Shown: positions 33,401 through 48,400 of the stretch, piece by piece
Layout: every line of letters begins with the position of its first letter
Position numbering within the stretch: the stretch's first letter is position 1
Assembly: GCF_001949145.1 (NCBI RefSeq)
Contig: NW_019091373.1
Location: 8,460 to 70,459 of the forward strand
From: Acanthaster planci
Lineage: Eukaryota; Echinodermata; Asteroidea; Valvatida; Acanthasteridae
Length of the DNA stretch: 62,000 bases
Direction of reading: 5' to 3'
Program-made: the position numbers and the translations under genes
Notes under the pieces: generated by a model
What the model was told of the DNA's origin: nothing
What the model saw: only the letters and a program-made list of their open reading frames with translations
Databases searched by the model: none

Positions 33401-36400
33401 TTTACTCAAACCTGTAGGGTGTATGTAACATCATATTGAAATTGGAGGGTTGAGGACTGTTAGGTAAATAAATTTTGTTTATTGTAATAGTTTGAGTATT
33501 ACGTATGAAACCTGTATCAAGGAACATGTGGTGGTCCAAGCCCATCATTGCTCATTATCACTGCTGATTGTATCTCTGAGTGTGTGTCCACCTTAATCTG
33601 GTATCTTGAAGACTTAGGTGATTCAGAGTCTTGTCTTGGATGCAGTTCAGCCTGCCATGTTCTCTCTTAGGTACTGTAGATGGCATCTCACGCTGCATGC
33701 ATTGCCTCATCATTGATGATCATAGCCCCAAGGAGATAGCCAGCCATCACCCTCCTTAATGGCCGTGGCTGCTCTGCCGGTTCTCTCCCTCTGTCTCGCA
33801 CAGGGAGATGGGATTATACCCTTGAACAGGCCAGAACTGTAGGAATTTATCACATGAGTGGCGGCAATAATTTCATTGGTCTGTTGACATCCCAAAGTGC
33901 TCATACGTGTGATGACAGATTCTCCCATGTCAGCATGTACTGTCTGGCTGGTAATTCCCATCAGAGTGGTACCCTACTGCACCACTGAAAATGCCAAGCA
34001 CCTGGCAGGCATCAAAGGGAACCAGTCTATATTGGAATGAGATAATGTTAGACACACTGTTCCCCAGGGCACACTGTGAATACAGTTATGCATGCACATA
34101 TGCCAGCACTGTGGTATATGTACATGTATTTCTGTTGTGCATTCTTGGTGGAACCTGGGTTCCATACCGCTTTTTAGTATCAATTCCTGTGTTGATGCAT
34201 GCACGGTAATGGCATGTTGTTCCAAATTACCCTATTCATTGCTTTATCTGAACCCAAATGAAAGAATTCTGTCTTTCTTTTAATGACATTTTTCCATTAC
34301 TGTTCGGGTGAATTATGAAAGAGCAATCTGATTTGCAGTAAGTGTTGATTTTCCAGGCAAAGCACATTGACATACATATACATGTATATCAAGTTACATG
34401 TGTAAGAAATTATGCTTGAATATGAACGTCGCACCGGGAATCTGTGGAGACTTCAACGCCTGCAGGTTCCATTTATCCACTATAGTTTCCATTTATCCAC
34501 TGTGGGGTACTGGCAGTTTCCATTTATCCACTGTGGGGTACTGGCAGTTTCCATTTATCCACTACAGGGTATTGGCAGGTTCCATTTATCCACTACAGTT
34601 TCCATTTATCCGATGTGGGGTACTGGCAGTTTCCATTTATCCACTAAAGGGTATTGGCAGTTTTCATTTATCCACGAAAGGGTACCAGTAGAATAGAATG
34701 TCATGATAGATACATGTATTCTTACTCATGTTACATGTACATATACCGGTACTGTATGCAGTATATGAGACGTATAGGCCTACATGCACCATTGATACAG
34801 CTGCATGCCAGCGTCGATGGTTTTCCAAATTACTTCTTAAATAACGAAGACTGGATGATACTCAAAGTTTTTCGTGTTGGTTGTGAGCAGCTTTTGATCC
34901 ATTCCCACATACATGTACATGTACCGGTACAGTACCGGATACATAGATGTAAGTGCGCATGTTGTGGACTTTTCCCCAGATTCCAGGATTTGGGACTCAA
35001 GAATATACAGTTGTGGATTTTTACAGGTGTTGCTACTTCTTGCCCACTCTACAGTCAAAATATTTGATTGTTGTCATTGCTACAACGTCTGTGTTGGATG
35101 TTTGATTGCATTTGGGGTTTTCTGGTTTCCTGAACCCCATCCCACCCTCAAAGAGAAGTGCTGATGTGTACTTGAATCCTAGCTTTCTCTTGTGACCTGT
35201 AGTTCAGCCAACAGGAGAAGGTCCATGTAGCAGCCATGGTTTACAGTATAAGCTTCATCATTTCAACAACAGTTGTATCACTCAGGGTGCTGTGAACTGC
35301 ATGTAATTCAAGCCCCATTGAAAGCTGTTTAAAAACGACATAATTCAGGGCTCGATAACATGCAAGCCAACATCGCTGAGGTTTCTCAAATAAGTATGAA
35401 GTTATTGTCTTAACCTTAATCTTTCCATTTCTTTTAATATTTGATGAATTAGCCAATTACATTTTAATGTCAAATTATTCAAAATATCGCCCCCCAAAAA
35501 AAGTGAGGGATCCCAAGCCCACTCGCAGCCGTTTTTCAAATGGCATCCCTCAACTTTCTCAGGCAATCAGACCATTTTCCAACCATATCTTTCACAATTC
35601 TGCCATTACATGGAAGAGCCCCATAACCCAGGAGGGTGATCCTGACAAATCTCACCATTTTGGAGGCCTAATACTCTCTTTTTTCTAAAGAAACTGTACA
35701 GGCACTATTCATGCAAATGAGCTGGACAGAAATTATCACTTGAATTAGTTCACTGCACCCCTCAGCGTACAGAGGATTTTCCGTCACGTGAATTTTGACG
35801 GTCAGCATTCAATTTACACAGTTGTGCGCGGAAATGCGTGTGCCTTCGAAGTCTCTCAACATTCTGGGGCACATGAAACGGCCAATAGAAATATCCAGAT
35901 TCAAAAATGCACGCACCTCCAAGGACATGGTACACTTCCAGAAATGCCTTTGCCCGTCATGTTACGTCACATGAAGAACCTCCATTGCCTACGGTTGGTC
36001 ATGTCATAGGTTATCGATAAATATTCATACTATCGCAGTGTTATGGTACATACGGTACTCAGTAGGCAGCGTGGATCGAAAGACTTTGCAGTGACCTTTA
36101 ACCTCAGTTTGATGCTCAGTTTTTATTCTTGGTGACTTTCATGCAAGCCCAAAATATGTACGGTATTTCACTGCGGATTAACCAATGGTGAGCCAGTAAT
36201 TATCAGTCATGTGTGACCATTTATTGAAATCAGAAAAAATACCAAAATAACAACATTAGTGGAACAAAAGTGATGTTCATTTTCCCACTTGAAGACTTGA
36301 TGCATATAGCGCTGATGTGTATACACACCTGCTAAGCACTGTACATACATGTACATGTAACATTTGTAAGTTAGTCACATACAAGGTATATCTTGTATAG

Positions 36401-39400
36401 TGATTTATGGCATGTGCCTAATAGGGCACACACACCCATACAGATATATGTTGCACAGGAAATAAATGCATATCTCTGCTGAAACTTTGATCACTAGGGA
36501 GAAATTAACTGTTAAGCTTTTTTGGCCATACCATTTTGCCACTACCCCTGGTATTGTTGATTTATTGTGCTTTCACCCGTATTTTTATACAATGATGAAA
36601 GATGATGAAGTGGTCAAGTGGTGTGACTTAATAAAACTGCCAGTAGAGTTTGCAGGTGGCAAGTTCAAATGTTCTGCTGCAATGCTGAAATGGTCCACAG
36701 CCGTCCTCGTAGAAGAGATGTCTGTCTGGCTGGCCTGTGATGTGGAGAGGCTCGGTGTGGTGGTCTTGTGCATTTGGAAATGTCAACCTACCAGTATGGA
36801 GTGAATAAGAAAAGAGAAACTCATGCGCTGTCGCTGTCCATTTTGAAATTCAAGTATGGAAGTCAGCCAAGCTCAACACTTGATCTTATCCATGTTTACA
36901 TGTACCTGGGCCTCGGCAAGTGGTTGATGTGGTGTACACCGGCAGTGTGAACAGTATGCCTGGGCTGCTCTTGCTTGGCAAATAAAAGGAAATGGGGCAA
37001 ATTTAACCGAATTCCATGAAACAAGTCTAACAGACATTTGTCACTGGATTGCCACATAAGTGTTTTCAGTTTGCACTGGAAAGAGCATTTGACGTTCTGA
37101 GCATTTCATATTGATATATTACTTAGGTTGTGACATCTTGATGAAAGTGGACATTACGTGGGTAAAAAGTTGGCAGTGCGTATTGATTTCCCTTAAGCAA
37201 GATTAATTTTAAGGCCGGTCAACTCAAAAGTAGGGCTGGTAAATTGCAAATCATTTTGTTAGGCTAGACCACTTATGTGAAGATGTATTGGGATGTCAGA
37301 GGATATTAAAATGCAGGAATTCAACCATCACAACCAGTGATTCAAGCTTAAGAGTGTACAAATAACACTTTCTACTTAAGCCTGACAAGCTTGAAGGAGC
37401 AGCCATATTAATTACAAATAGTTTACACACATTGCACCTGCCATAAGTTGTTTGAAAAACGGTGACTTTTCCAGATCACTCTGTATACTCTTTACAAATT
37501 CTGTGTCCTTAAACTTAAGAAACCTAAGGGGGGAAAACTTACATAAATCACTTTCTTTTTGTTTCTGTAATTTTTGTAATGTAAAAATAAATTGTATATT
37601 CAAATCTGGCTTGTAGTTATCTTTTAATTGCTTACTTGCTGTCAAGGGATCATATATGACTTGTAGCAGGTTTTCTGCCATCTGTGCTATGCTATGTACT
37701 CCAGGTTTGTGGCAAAAAGTGACATACAGTAAATGAGAACAGTTACATGTTTATGAGGGCCTAGGTCCAAACTTGTGCTGCATTTTCTTTTCCATAGGGA
37801 AGATTCCAGAACAGCAGTGGTAGATATACATGTACATGCACTGGTGGTGGCGAGAGTAAAAGCTGACTGGGGGCGTGTTGGTTGGTGAACATGCACCCAA
37901 ATGATCTGAGGATTACCGGAGGGGCTGACAGTGCCCAAGCAGCAGTATTGTGTTGTGTTAAACCTACACAGGATATGAAACATTCAAGAACTGGGATTAC
38001 ATGTATTTGTCATGGGCAACTTCAGTCTGAAATCTGAGGTGCCTCTACAAATGAGAATGAGAATCTGCATGTACATGTAATTCCTGACGTACATGTACAT
38101 GTAATTCCTGACGTACATGTACATGTAATTCCTGACGTACATGTACATGTAATTCCTGACGTACATGTACATGTAGTTATAGTGTATTCCTGTTATCTGG
38201 GACGTATCAGATTGTGATTAAATGTGTTTCCTAGTAGCATGGATATAATGGCTAGCCTCTATACAATGGTATTGTACACTGTACCTTTGTTGGTATTGGA
38301 ATGAAAATTGTAAGATCTACTGCGAGTCCTTGTTCTTTTTTGCATCCACACACGGATTACATATGAACTGTAGAAAGGCCCTTGGCCACTTGGCATGTCC
38401 TCTCAGAATCTCACAAGGGCATCCTCCATAGTGTGCCTTGTAATCTGGCGCCGGACTTGGCTTTACAGAAGCACAAAAGTTTTTGAAATTTTGTCTCTGT
38501 ATGTTGTCATTTAATGATTGTTCTGTGTGTTAAAGAGTGTTTTTTTTTAGTTTGCCGTTAAGTTTTGAAGTCTTGGAAATTTGTCTTCCACTGATTCTGC
38601 ATTACAGAGGTATCCATATCGCATCAGCATGTTGTGCTTTTCTCTTTACTCTTTCAGGAAAACTCATCCTCAGTAAACTATATTGATTAATTCATTGACC
38701 ATCCAGTGACACGGATCATGACTAATCAGCTCCTCATTTGAGGCTTCTTTGAAACATGCTAGTTGCCGGTACTCAGTAGATTTAGATGCAGTATAAAATA
38801 CCTGTCTCTACATGTATCCTTAATTGCTAATCCCCTGGACATTATTGCAAGGACTCTTCTGTAGTCATTTAAAACTTTCCTTGGAATTAGAAACCCAGAG
38901 AGTCTTTCTGTTCTCTAACTGTTGCTGTCTGAAACCCAACAAAACAATTTCCAATGTTCCTATGTTTATAAATAGCCTGTTGAAGAACAATGGCTCTGTG
39001 GTATTGCGGTGTAGGGTCCTAAATCTGTCAGAATCATGCAAATATCAGGTTGTGGCTGTGCAATGGAGTTTCTAAGGTTGAGTTATGTAATTGCATGTAC
39101 AGTACCTGTGCTGAGGTCAACGGTAAGGAAGACACAGCCCAGCGTGCATTGTTTCAATTTTTTTTAATGTAATTAGAAAAAATAAGCAATGCAAAGGCTG
39201 ACTTGTCAGAAGTGGAAGTTCATCAAGCTACATACATGTATATGTACATGTACATGTATGTCAATGTACCAACATGTACACATACCAGGAGCCACTTTGG
39301 CATCCTGGCTAATGATACTGAAAACACGACCCCTTTGGTGGCGGAAGTGGTTTTGTAACGAATATCTTTATCTAGAGAACAACAACTAGGGGTTAGGTCT

Positions 39401-42400
39401 TTTAATAGGCAGAGTGTCTGCTGTCCAGCCGCTGAAGTTTGATTGCATTATTGAGACATGATGAGTTGTACCGTAGTCTGAGGCGTCCCTTACGCTGCCC
39501 CAACTGTTGAGATGATCCCCATCAATCTGACTCACTGTGTCAGCTTTAGTCAGTTGTTAAAGCCAACATGTACATGTACATGATGTACACTGTACAGTGC
39601 ATGTATGATACATGATGGTACATGATGTGCATTTACAGTGCATCTGAATAATGTATTGTTCTGTTTATTATGACTCTGAGCTGACAAGCAATCAAGCTTG
39701 GATGCCTCAGGCAGCCTACTCATTGTTGAACCATGGTTGAACAGACAGAAAGGGAGTGAAGATGTACACTGTATATTGCGCATATTGCACATGGGCATTA
39801 TTAATCAGTCAATACAATTGAACTGGCATGTACATGTACAATGTACATGTATGTCAGTACAGTGTATATGTACAACATGATGTACATGTACATACATGTA
39901 ACTAAAACAAGGATAGTATGACTTGTACACAGTATGCATAGGTACATGTATATACCGGTACATGTATATGTACCGTAGGTTTCACAACAGATCTGTATTT
40001 TTCAGTAAACATGGATATTAAGTGAATTGTGTGTATGTTACACAATCAGTTTTCGTTGAGCATTTGACCTTGCATCTATAATTGGAACAGTGAACCGCAT
40101 TAATTCATTCATAATGTGTGCTATGATAAGAAAAGCAATTTTAGGAAAATATCACTTGTAAGATGGGTTTAATAGCCTTAAAGTTCTGCACATGTACATG
40201 TATAGGCTATGTCTGTGTAGGACCATACATGTACATATATAGACGACATGCCTTGTGTCTGAACCTTGCTTTGTCACTAGCCTGGGTAGTCTGCAGAATG
40301 AATCAAGCTTTAAGAGCTACACGTAGTTGGCTGAGTAACCTTATATGGGCATTTCTGTCCTCAATGCGACATTTGTCATTCAAGTACTAAAGAAATGTGT
40401 GTATCCTTTCAAAATGGCGTTCCATGAATGGTGTTTCACCATGTACACTGTGTTCTACTAATTCAGGGGTATCAATGTGTCAGGAGGCTGATGGACGATG
40501 CGTTAATCACACAAATGTAAACAAGTTTACAGGTGTGATGTGAAAGGTGTATACCAGTAGTATTGCTTGTAATAAAGCATGATGTGAAGTTTACGGGGTC
40601 CATACATGATCAGGCCTTCAGCTATTTCCTGCCTGAGCCTTATTGTACTGTCAGTGTACATGTACTTGTGAATTTTCCTGCTTTACTACATGAAGCCACA
40701 AAATATCCCGGCAGTTGCTTCAATACCTACCCTATGTGACGGCCAAACCAGAAGTTTTTTTTGGGGGGGGGAATTTTAGGAAAATTTGAATTGGAAATAC
40801 AAAATGCTGTTTAATTTGCCATGTGGACATGGCAGACAATCGAGATCGTTAAAGTTTTCCAGCATTTTTCTTGTCTTGATGTACGAATTAAACAGAATCA
40901 ATTTTGAAAAAGGCGTGTGATTCACTTCATTGTGAGTATTATTATTTTCATCAATAAACGGCGTCATTTTGAACTGAATTTCCTAAATGAGAAAGGAAGA
41001 GGGAAAAAAATTAGATAATAAAAAAATTTAAAGAAATCCCGCCCGCCCCTGAAAAATCAAAGGCCATGGATGCTAACCAACTAATTTTTTTATATGGCCT
41101 AATTATGCATGCAACTGGTATCCTAAGTGCTCACCTATTGAACCCAATTTCTCTAGCTATTGTTATCATGTTTAACCATTTACGATGCATACTGAATCAA
41201 TATGAAAAAAGTGTCCCCCCCCCACCGAAACAAAAGAACAATGCCTAAACCTCCCTGTATTCAGATGCCATGTACCAGTAATGGGAAGCAGAGCTGTTAT
41301 CATTATGGGCCTTTACGTTTCATTGTTTACTCTGCATTGTTGATGGTTGTTTTGGAAGTAACAGAAATGTGCACGCATGTTGCATTTTTTTTATGCATTT
41401 AAAAGGAATGCGTTCACATAGCAACAGCAGAACTGGTCAACATGTTAATTAGGCTTTTTTTTTTTAGCCAATGTGTTGCTGAGAAATGCTGCATATCAGA
41501 ATCAGTCAGCATAGCAAAATTCAGTCTGTGAAGTGCTTCAGAGACTGAATGTATGCATGTACTTGTATACACAGTAAGTATGTACCTGTGCAGCATGTGT
41601 TAATGTGTACACAGTACATGTATGTATGTACCTGTACAGCATGTGTTAATGTACTGTGCGTTCATGGGCACTCAACTACTGAATCCTTGCTACTTGTATG
41701 TTGAATTCAACACTTTCATATGATAAGGTTACTTAAGGTTTTCGCCAAACTTTACAAAAACTACACAGTTTAATGGAAAAAGTCAGTGGAGACATTGTTT
41801 AGATTGTCACATACATGGACATGTGTACATGTACCTGTTACAGTAATTGTATGTACAAGTACATGTACATCCATCAACGTATACACACATTTTGAACATC
41901 TTTGCAGCAATCTGTCTGTCATTTCCTGGAATAGATTTAGATTCCTTCCGCAAGAAGTAAATATGCATATCACTTTAATGCTGAATCACTGGAGAATTTG
42001 ACACTTTATGGAACTGCTAGGGGAAAGTCTCTGTTGTCTATGAGTGTACATTATCTGCACTTCCGTGTACAGAGAGTGTACATGTCAGATGAGTCCTACG
42101 TACCGGTACATGGAAATTTCCATATTTATTGTTTTGATTGGAACATGTCATCTCAAAAATTTGTGGACTGGTATATTGTGCCCTGCTTCACAGTATGCAA
42201 TCAACAGCAACTGTAAAGTATTGCACATTCCAGTATTGTATAATTTTTAAAGTTACCGTACCCTGAAAAACAAACCAAACTGGAAAAAAATTCCTTCCCT
42301 TGAATAGTAAGGGGATTCCTGGGAACAGGGAATTTTGCCATTGTCGACTATACATGGGCATTGGTTGTGACAGATGACTGATTTGACCCCAGTAATAGAA

Positions 42401-45400
42401 CTATTTGTGGTTAACCTCATGCCTTGCCTCAGACCTTGTGTCTGGATTGTAACCCCGAATGACTCATTGAGCAGTGAAGGACAGGCGGCAAGTTTATTAT
42501 TCATCAGGCATGGGAGGGGGCATGGTGTGTACATGTAGCTATTTTGTGTGACACCCTGCCACTTCCTTGCCCCTAAGTCTAAAAGAAATATGTAAATGAA
42601 CACATTTGGACATCTGCATGCACTGTATGTTGGTGTAGAAATTAGTGTGGTATTTTTCTCACTGTGGGGAAGTTTTATTTGCTTGTAATCTAAACTTTGT
42701 TCAGGTGTTTCTAAGGATATACCGGTGTGTGTACTTGATGAAGCAAACGGTTAAAAAACTTTGGGTACTTGTATATTATAGTGCACAGTCACTGGGGAAT
42801 GAGCAGTCCTGTAATGTTTGAAGCAATGGGTTTACACAGGTGTTGCTTGGAATAGCACATGACTTGCAAACGTGATCAAATGTGAGACAGGACATTCCCA
42901 CAGAATTCCACCTCTTGCGGTAAATTGGTCGTTATTACATCGTACATGTACATGTAACATGTAGAGGTTTTGAAACACCTACGGCAGTGCACTTGTGACA
43001 CAGCATGTACATTTACATGTATATTTTTACATCTGAAAATGGTTTGGAAGCCAGCCCAGGGAAATTATTGCCATTGTAAAGCAGTGCCCTTTCATTTATG
43101 CCAACTTTTGTTGCTCTGCATCTCAAGCTGAACTACCAGTTGCTTGTGCCATGCATAATTCAACAAGGGAGATCTAGACATTTGTTTCATATGTTGTACT
43201 TTTCCTCAAGTAATGTGCATGAAATCCTAAATTGAACAATGTCAGAGGTCGTATGCAAATTGGGCAGCTATTTAACATATCAAGATTTTTTGCCTACAGT
43301 CTCCATCTATCTAAATCAACTGTCCTTGGCATTGATTTTTTTACTGACGTGCAGGGCAGAGTAAAAGAGCTATATGTTTTTATGATGAAATATTGGGATT
43401 TACATGAATATTGTTGCAGGAAGTGTAATGGTAACTTTATGATTTAATCAGTTAAGGAGTGTGGTACATGTACCATTGAGGTGGTGCCATTACTGATGTA
43501 CATGTCCCAGGGTAATGTACCGGTACTGTACATGTTGCAGTGTATCCATAATGAGAAATCTCATACACTGTACATGTACATGTAATGTCTTGAAAACTAG
43601 TCTGCTTTTATAATGGGTTGCCCTTCCACACGTAGAGCTGTCATAAGTCACATTCACATTCATACCAGTGCATACATGAAACTGTGGAAGGAACTTTGTC
43701 ATGAAAACATTTATTTTCCACAAAAAAAATTCCTGCCGAATTCTTTGCTCAACTTTGCTTATTTTTTGGCATGCATCTGTAAATAAAACCATTTATGTTA
43801 CATATTTGCTGTTTATTCCCATTTGTGTAAAGTAGGAACGAAGATATTGAAACACTGAAATCCCAGCTGATCCAAATTACTACTACATGTACATGTACAT
43901 CAGAGACTGTGCATGAAGCACACAGATACTTTGTGCATGTAACGGTATGTACATGTACATGGACATGGACAGATGTATGTACAGCCGGGTACCCACAGTT
44001 GTTCAGAGCAAAAGAATTGTTTCTGGAGTAATGGGTAATATAAAGAATTGTCACTCTCTTTTATTTCAGTTTGAATAGCATCACAAAACGTATGTTGCTT
44101 TTTAATTACATGCATTATGATGTTAGTTACAGGTACTGTATGTTCATGTACAATATATGCACATGTACATCTGCGCACTTGTTCTGACAAACTGGTGTAC
44201 TGTAACATGTTCTGCACCTGTATACATGTAATGGTATGCTGGATAAATTTGATTTTATGAACTTGTATCTTCATACTTATTACATACATGTACATGTATG
44301 TGAACATCCAAACTGAACTTGCAAGTTATGATTTGGTTGTCCTTTTTTGTGCTGATACATACATCGTACATGTATAATAAAGGTTGGATTCTTAAGCTGT
44401 GCCTTGTGTCAAATGGGGAATTTGGGAAATTTTCTAATCAGTTTCCAGTTAATCATATTGTAGCCATCCGATTTGGCTTGAAATACTGTACCGTACTTGA
44501 AGAACAGTACACAGCAATCACAGTAGTTCCCAGACTTGATTTAGTGAATATAAAAAAGCCAACCAAATACACTGACAATAGTAGAAAGTGCGAGCAGAGG
44601 ACATTATGTTGTATGCACACATGCAGTAGGCAAACGTGTAACGGTGTGTACTCACAGTCATTCCTGTACACACAACACATGCACTTTCAAAATGTTCGCG
44701 AACACGGCAATTACACTGCATGTGTACAGTGGCTGGAGTCCACAATGAAGTTGTCCATGTATGCATAACAGGTGCCTGTGGACACGAACAAATGCAGACA
44801 GTGCAGAGTACATGTACATGTACCTTGTCCCTTTTTGAAAGCTTTCACGGCGTCAGGGAAGAACTGGGCACAAGTCCACCGCTGAGGCGAATATAATTTG
44901 TATTCACCTCAGCGGTACTGGTACATTTTGTACATGCAGTGTTTGCTTTGGGTACATGTACGGGTAGCAACTCGTCAAATTTGCTTCAAATGGCATTACA
45001 TGCAGAAGTGTGGTAGTTGTTCTAACTTTATTATTAACAAGGCAGTAGAGAATTTGAACTAATTGTTGTGCTCATACAACAAGGCAGTTACATTTTGTAC
45101 AGGTTCATGATTAACCTCATTGATTAACTGTGAATGTTTGCCAAGTGGATCAGTTGTTTTGTCCAGACCACCCAACCCTCCCTTGTTATTCTGTTAGTAG
45201 TCCTTGCCTGTCACCTCATGACTACCCAACAATTACAGGATTAGCTCAGGATAATCACCTTGATCATCAGCTTTATTGAACAGTTATATTAGGAGGGTTA
45301 TACCCTTCCAAGACCCCAGTAAGGAGCATTGTTGGCAGTCTGGAGGATTGACTCTGTGTAGTTGTCATGTAAATGTACCCGGCTTTGTTGTGGGAAATAA

Positions 45401-48400
45401 TTGCCAGTGAATTGCTTGTACTTGCCCATTATGATGCACAGTGCATGTTGAAGCTCTGTTAAGTGTTATTGTACTTGTACATGTTGGATTGTTGGATCCG
45501 GATGTGTCATTAAGGAGAGAATGGATGCATTTCTATAAAATACTGTTTCTAGATAATGCGTCCCTCTCTTGGCTGTTTTTATCAGCATAAATCTTTCATC
45601 CCTGTGGGGAAGATTAAAAAATAATGCTTGATAGGTACACCTGTTGCTGACAGACTGTTGATCGGTACTTGGTTACCAACTAATTGCATGTAGTGTAATA
45701 TTGACATCAATGTAGTATGTTCTATCAAATAAACACAAGACTCCACAAATTGGTTTTAAAAAACAGGCTACCAAGCAACACCCCCTCCCTTTCAGTAAGA
45801 AAATTAAAATGCACGGAGAACCTGTTATTTGATTTTGTTCGGGGGGGGGAGGGAGGAGGCTAAGAAGATGCCGTGAGTGCCCGGCCATGCTAGCGTAAGT
45901 GTCCTGCAGGCAACGCTGTAAATGACTCTCTTCCGATGTCATCTTGAGCGGATACCGTCGCACATGCCCATCCGGGATGACAGTCTGGACAGCTTGCAAC
46001 GGGAGCCTCATGCATATTCATGCCCATGCTCCCAGCCGAACCGTGCTGCCTGGCCACTTCCGTCTTGCTTACACAGTGCCATGCAAATCGCTACTCTGGT
46101 TCAACTAAGGTTGGAAGAAGCCCCAGTGTAATATTTTACCCAAGTCCTAAATTTTGTTTCTGCCCAGAGCAGCACTTCCTAAATGACACTAGGCCGAGTC
46201 TACGTCTCGAGGAAACACTAAAACTACATGTACTCAAGTGGATATCTATCATATTCCTTGTAAAAGGTGTAACAAATTTATAGAATACATTCTTATCTAT
46301 TTGTTAAACTGTATGCTGTTTTCCTTTGAAACAATAACAATTTAAGGACAATAAAATATTACTGGTGTGTATACATGTACATGTATATTATTTGTACTGG
46401 GTTGTAACAGAGGATTTAAAAGAAATACATTAGCCCCCCCCCAAGTCTCTTGTTTCTGGTCAGCACGTGCGTTGGCGTAGACCTGTACATTGGCAAAATC
46501 AAATAGTCTTTTATTTGGTATAAAATGATGTCCAAAAGCTGCCAAACCTGTGCTGGAATCCTGCTACTGCGTAATGTTAACTTGTTTTGATAGGGTACTG
46601 TTGAGTAATATGTACTGTAAAGGAGTCCCTGTAGTTCTCCATATATTTAGTCGGGCATTTATATCTGGAAACCAGACAAACCAGGTGTTCTTATGTCCTG
46701 TGTACATGTGCGAGGACCAGTCTATTTTAGTGTTGGTAGTGGCTGGAGTTACATGCGCACGTAGTCACGATGGACATCGTGCGTTATCGTAGATGTACCG
46801 GTACATCATTTCCAAAAAAAAGTGAGCATAGAAAAAAAGGCTGCATCACCGCAGCATTTTTGGTGCCGGCTCCTGACCAGAAACTGGAGACTCTTTGTGT
46901 TTGGTCTTATTTGCTAAATTGTATGGTGTTTATTTGATTGGCAGTTTAGCACTACCCTGTGCCGCTACATGTACATGAAGAAGAGTCCTTGTATTATTTC
47001 CATTTTCCCATTGAAATTCAATAACAAGAGTGTGAACTTGGTAATATTGTGTGGCAAACACAGACTTTCAAACACAACACACCGCTGGTGTCAATTTGCC
47101 TTTTTCCCCTGTGCCAAAACCTCTGCAATTGTTTTTTTTTTTTAAATCTGCCAAAAGAGTGTCCCTGACACTGTAATAGCATGTTTGGAGTGGAATTGTG
47201 GAGTTCATGTAATTATTTATCCATCGTATGCTGATGACCAGATGCTGAGACACAGATTAGCTGCGTTCATAGTGTAGAGCCGTTTATTATTAACGGTTGA
47301 TTTGTTCAACTGCTCAGTAGTGACGTCAGTTGGAGAGGAAATTGAACATACGTATATCAGAAGAATCCCACGGCTTTTTTATTGTCTGCCATCTGATATA
47401 CCGTGACAGTACAAGATATGTGGGAATTTGTAGGCCCTGGATTCTCAGCAATAGTTGTTCAAATATTTACTCACGTGTACTTCACCAGTTTAACCAAGTA
47501 ATGATTTTTTTTTGGGGGGGGGGAAGTTGGATGTTAGGAAATTTTTTTAATGACTGCTCCACAGACATCAGTAGTTTCATCCTAATCCTGTAAGTGTATG
47601 AGAAAAATTATGATGAAATTGAAGGATTATTAACACGATACATGTGTAATGTGGAACAGGTTTTCACATGCTTAACGTTTAGGATATTCTTGGAACACTT
47701 AATATTAATTTTCTTGTTCATGTACATATAGCAAGTACACATGTAATATGATATAGAAATATTAACTAGACTGGTACCAGGTTTTGTGCTGTTTTGTAGT
47801 GAAATGTTGGAAACTGAAACTTTGACGAGTTGTTTTTCAAACTACCTGTAATTGAGAGTAAAGACTAAACAACTTTCGACATAAATTTTAACTGTTCACT
47901 GAAGTTGCGCTGGTATGTGTACATGTGCATGTATGAATTGGTTTGAGTTGGAAACAGGGCCTGTGATGGCCTTGGGTGTTTCGTCCTACATTGTAGCTGA
48001 GGACTATCCCTCGACCCCTTTTCATCCAGCAGAATCCGAAAACTTCAAATTGTAAAGTCGTTGGTCCCATTTGATGACTGTAAAATCTCTGAAGACTAGA
48101 CCAGAAACGTGCTGACTGTTGGGGTCTGGAAAGAACTACAATTTAATTCATTAGTGAGCACAATGCTTTGCAGGCCGGCCCTCTGAACTGACTTACGGTA
48201 GTACAGTTCTTCCCCTTTTCATAGCAGTTGAGGCAAATGGATGAAAATCGGGGCAAGTCGGCCCTCTTTTGTTGTTTCCAAGTCAGTGGTCAGTCTGAAA
48301 AGAACACCGATGGTTCCCAGTTGAGCTGTTGCAGTGGCTGATTGCATCTCCTGAATGGGCACTCCAGTCCAATCTATTTAAGGGTCGCTTGGTACCCCGC

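Noticed and set aside
34398-34696. Repetitive protein with [15 protein letters not shown] units
   Set aside because: Direct translation of a minisatellite in two frames; no start context, splice sites or homology.
36466-36804. 112-codon plus-strand open frame
   Set aside because: No motif I recognise and no matching splice partner; such lengths occur by chance in 27 kb.
38067-38176. Regularly spaced repeats resembling a CRISPR array
   Set aside because: It is a plain tandem array with no unique spacers, in an animal intron.
44319-44768. 149-codon open frame in MARK intron 3
   Set aside because: No recognisable domain; it is built partly from TACATG-rich sequence and an overlapping minus-strand frame is just as open.
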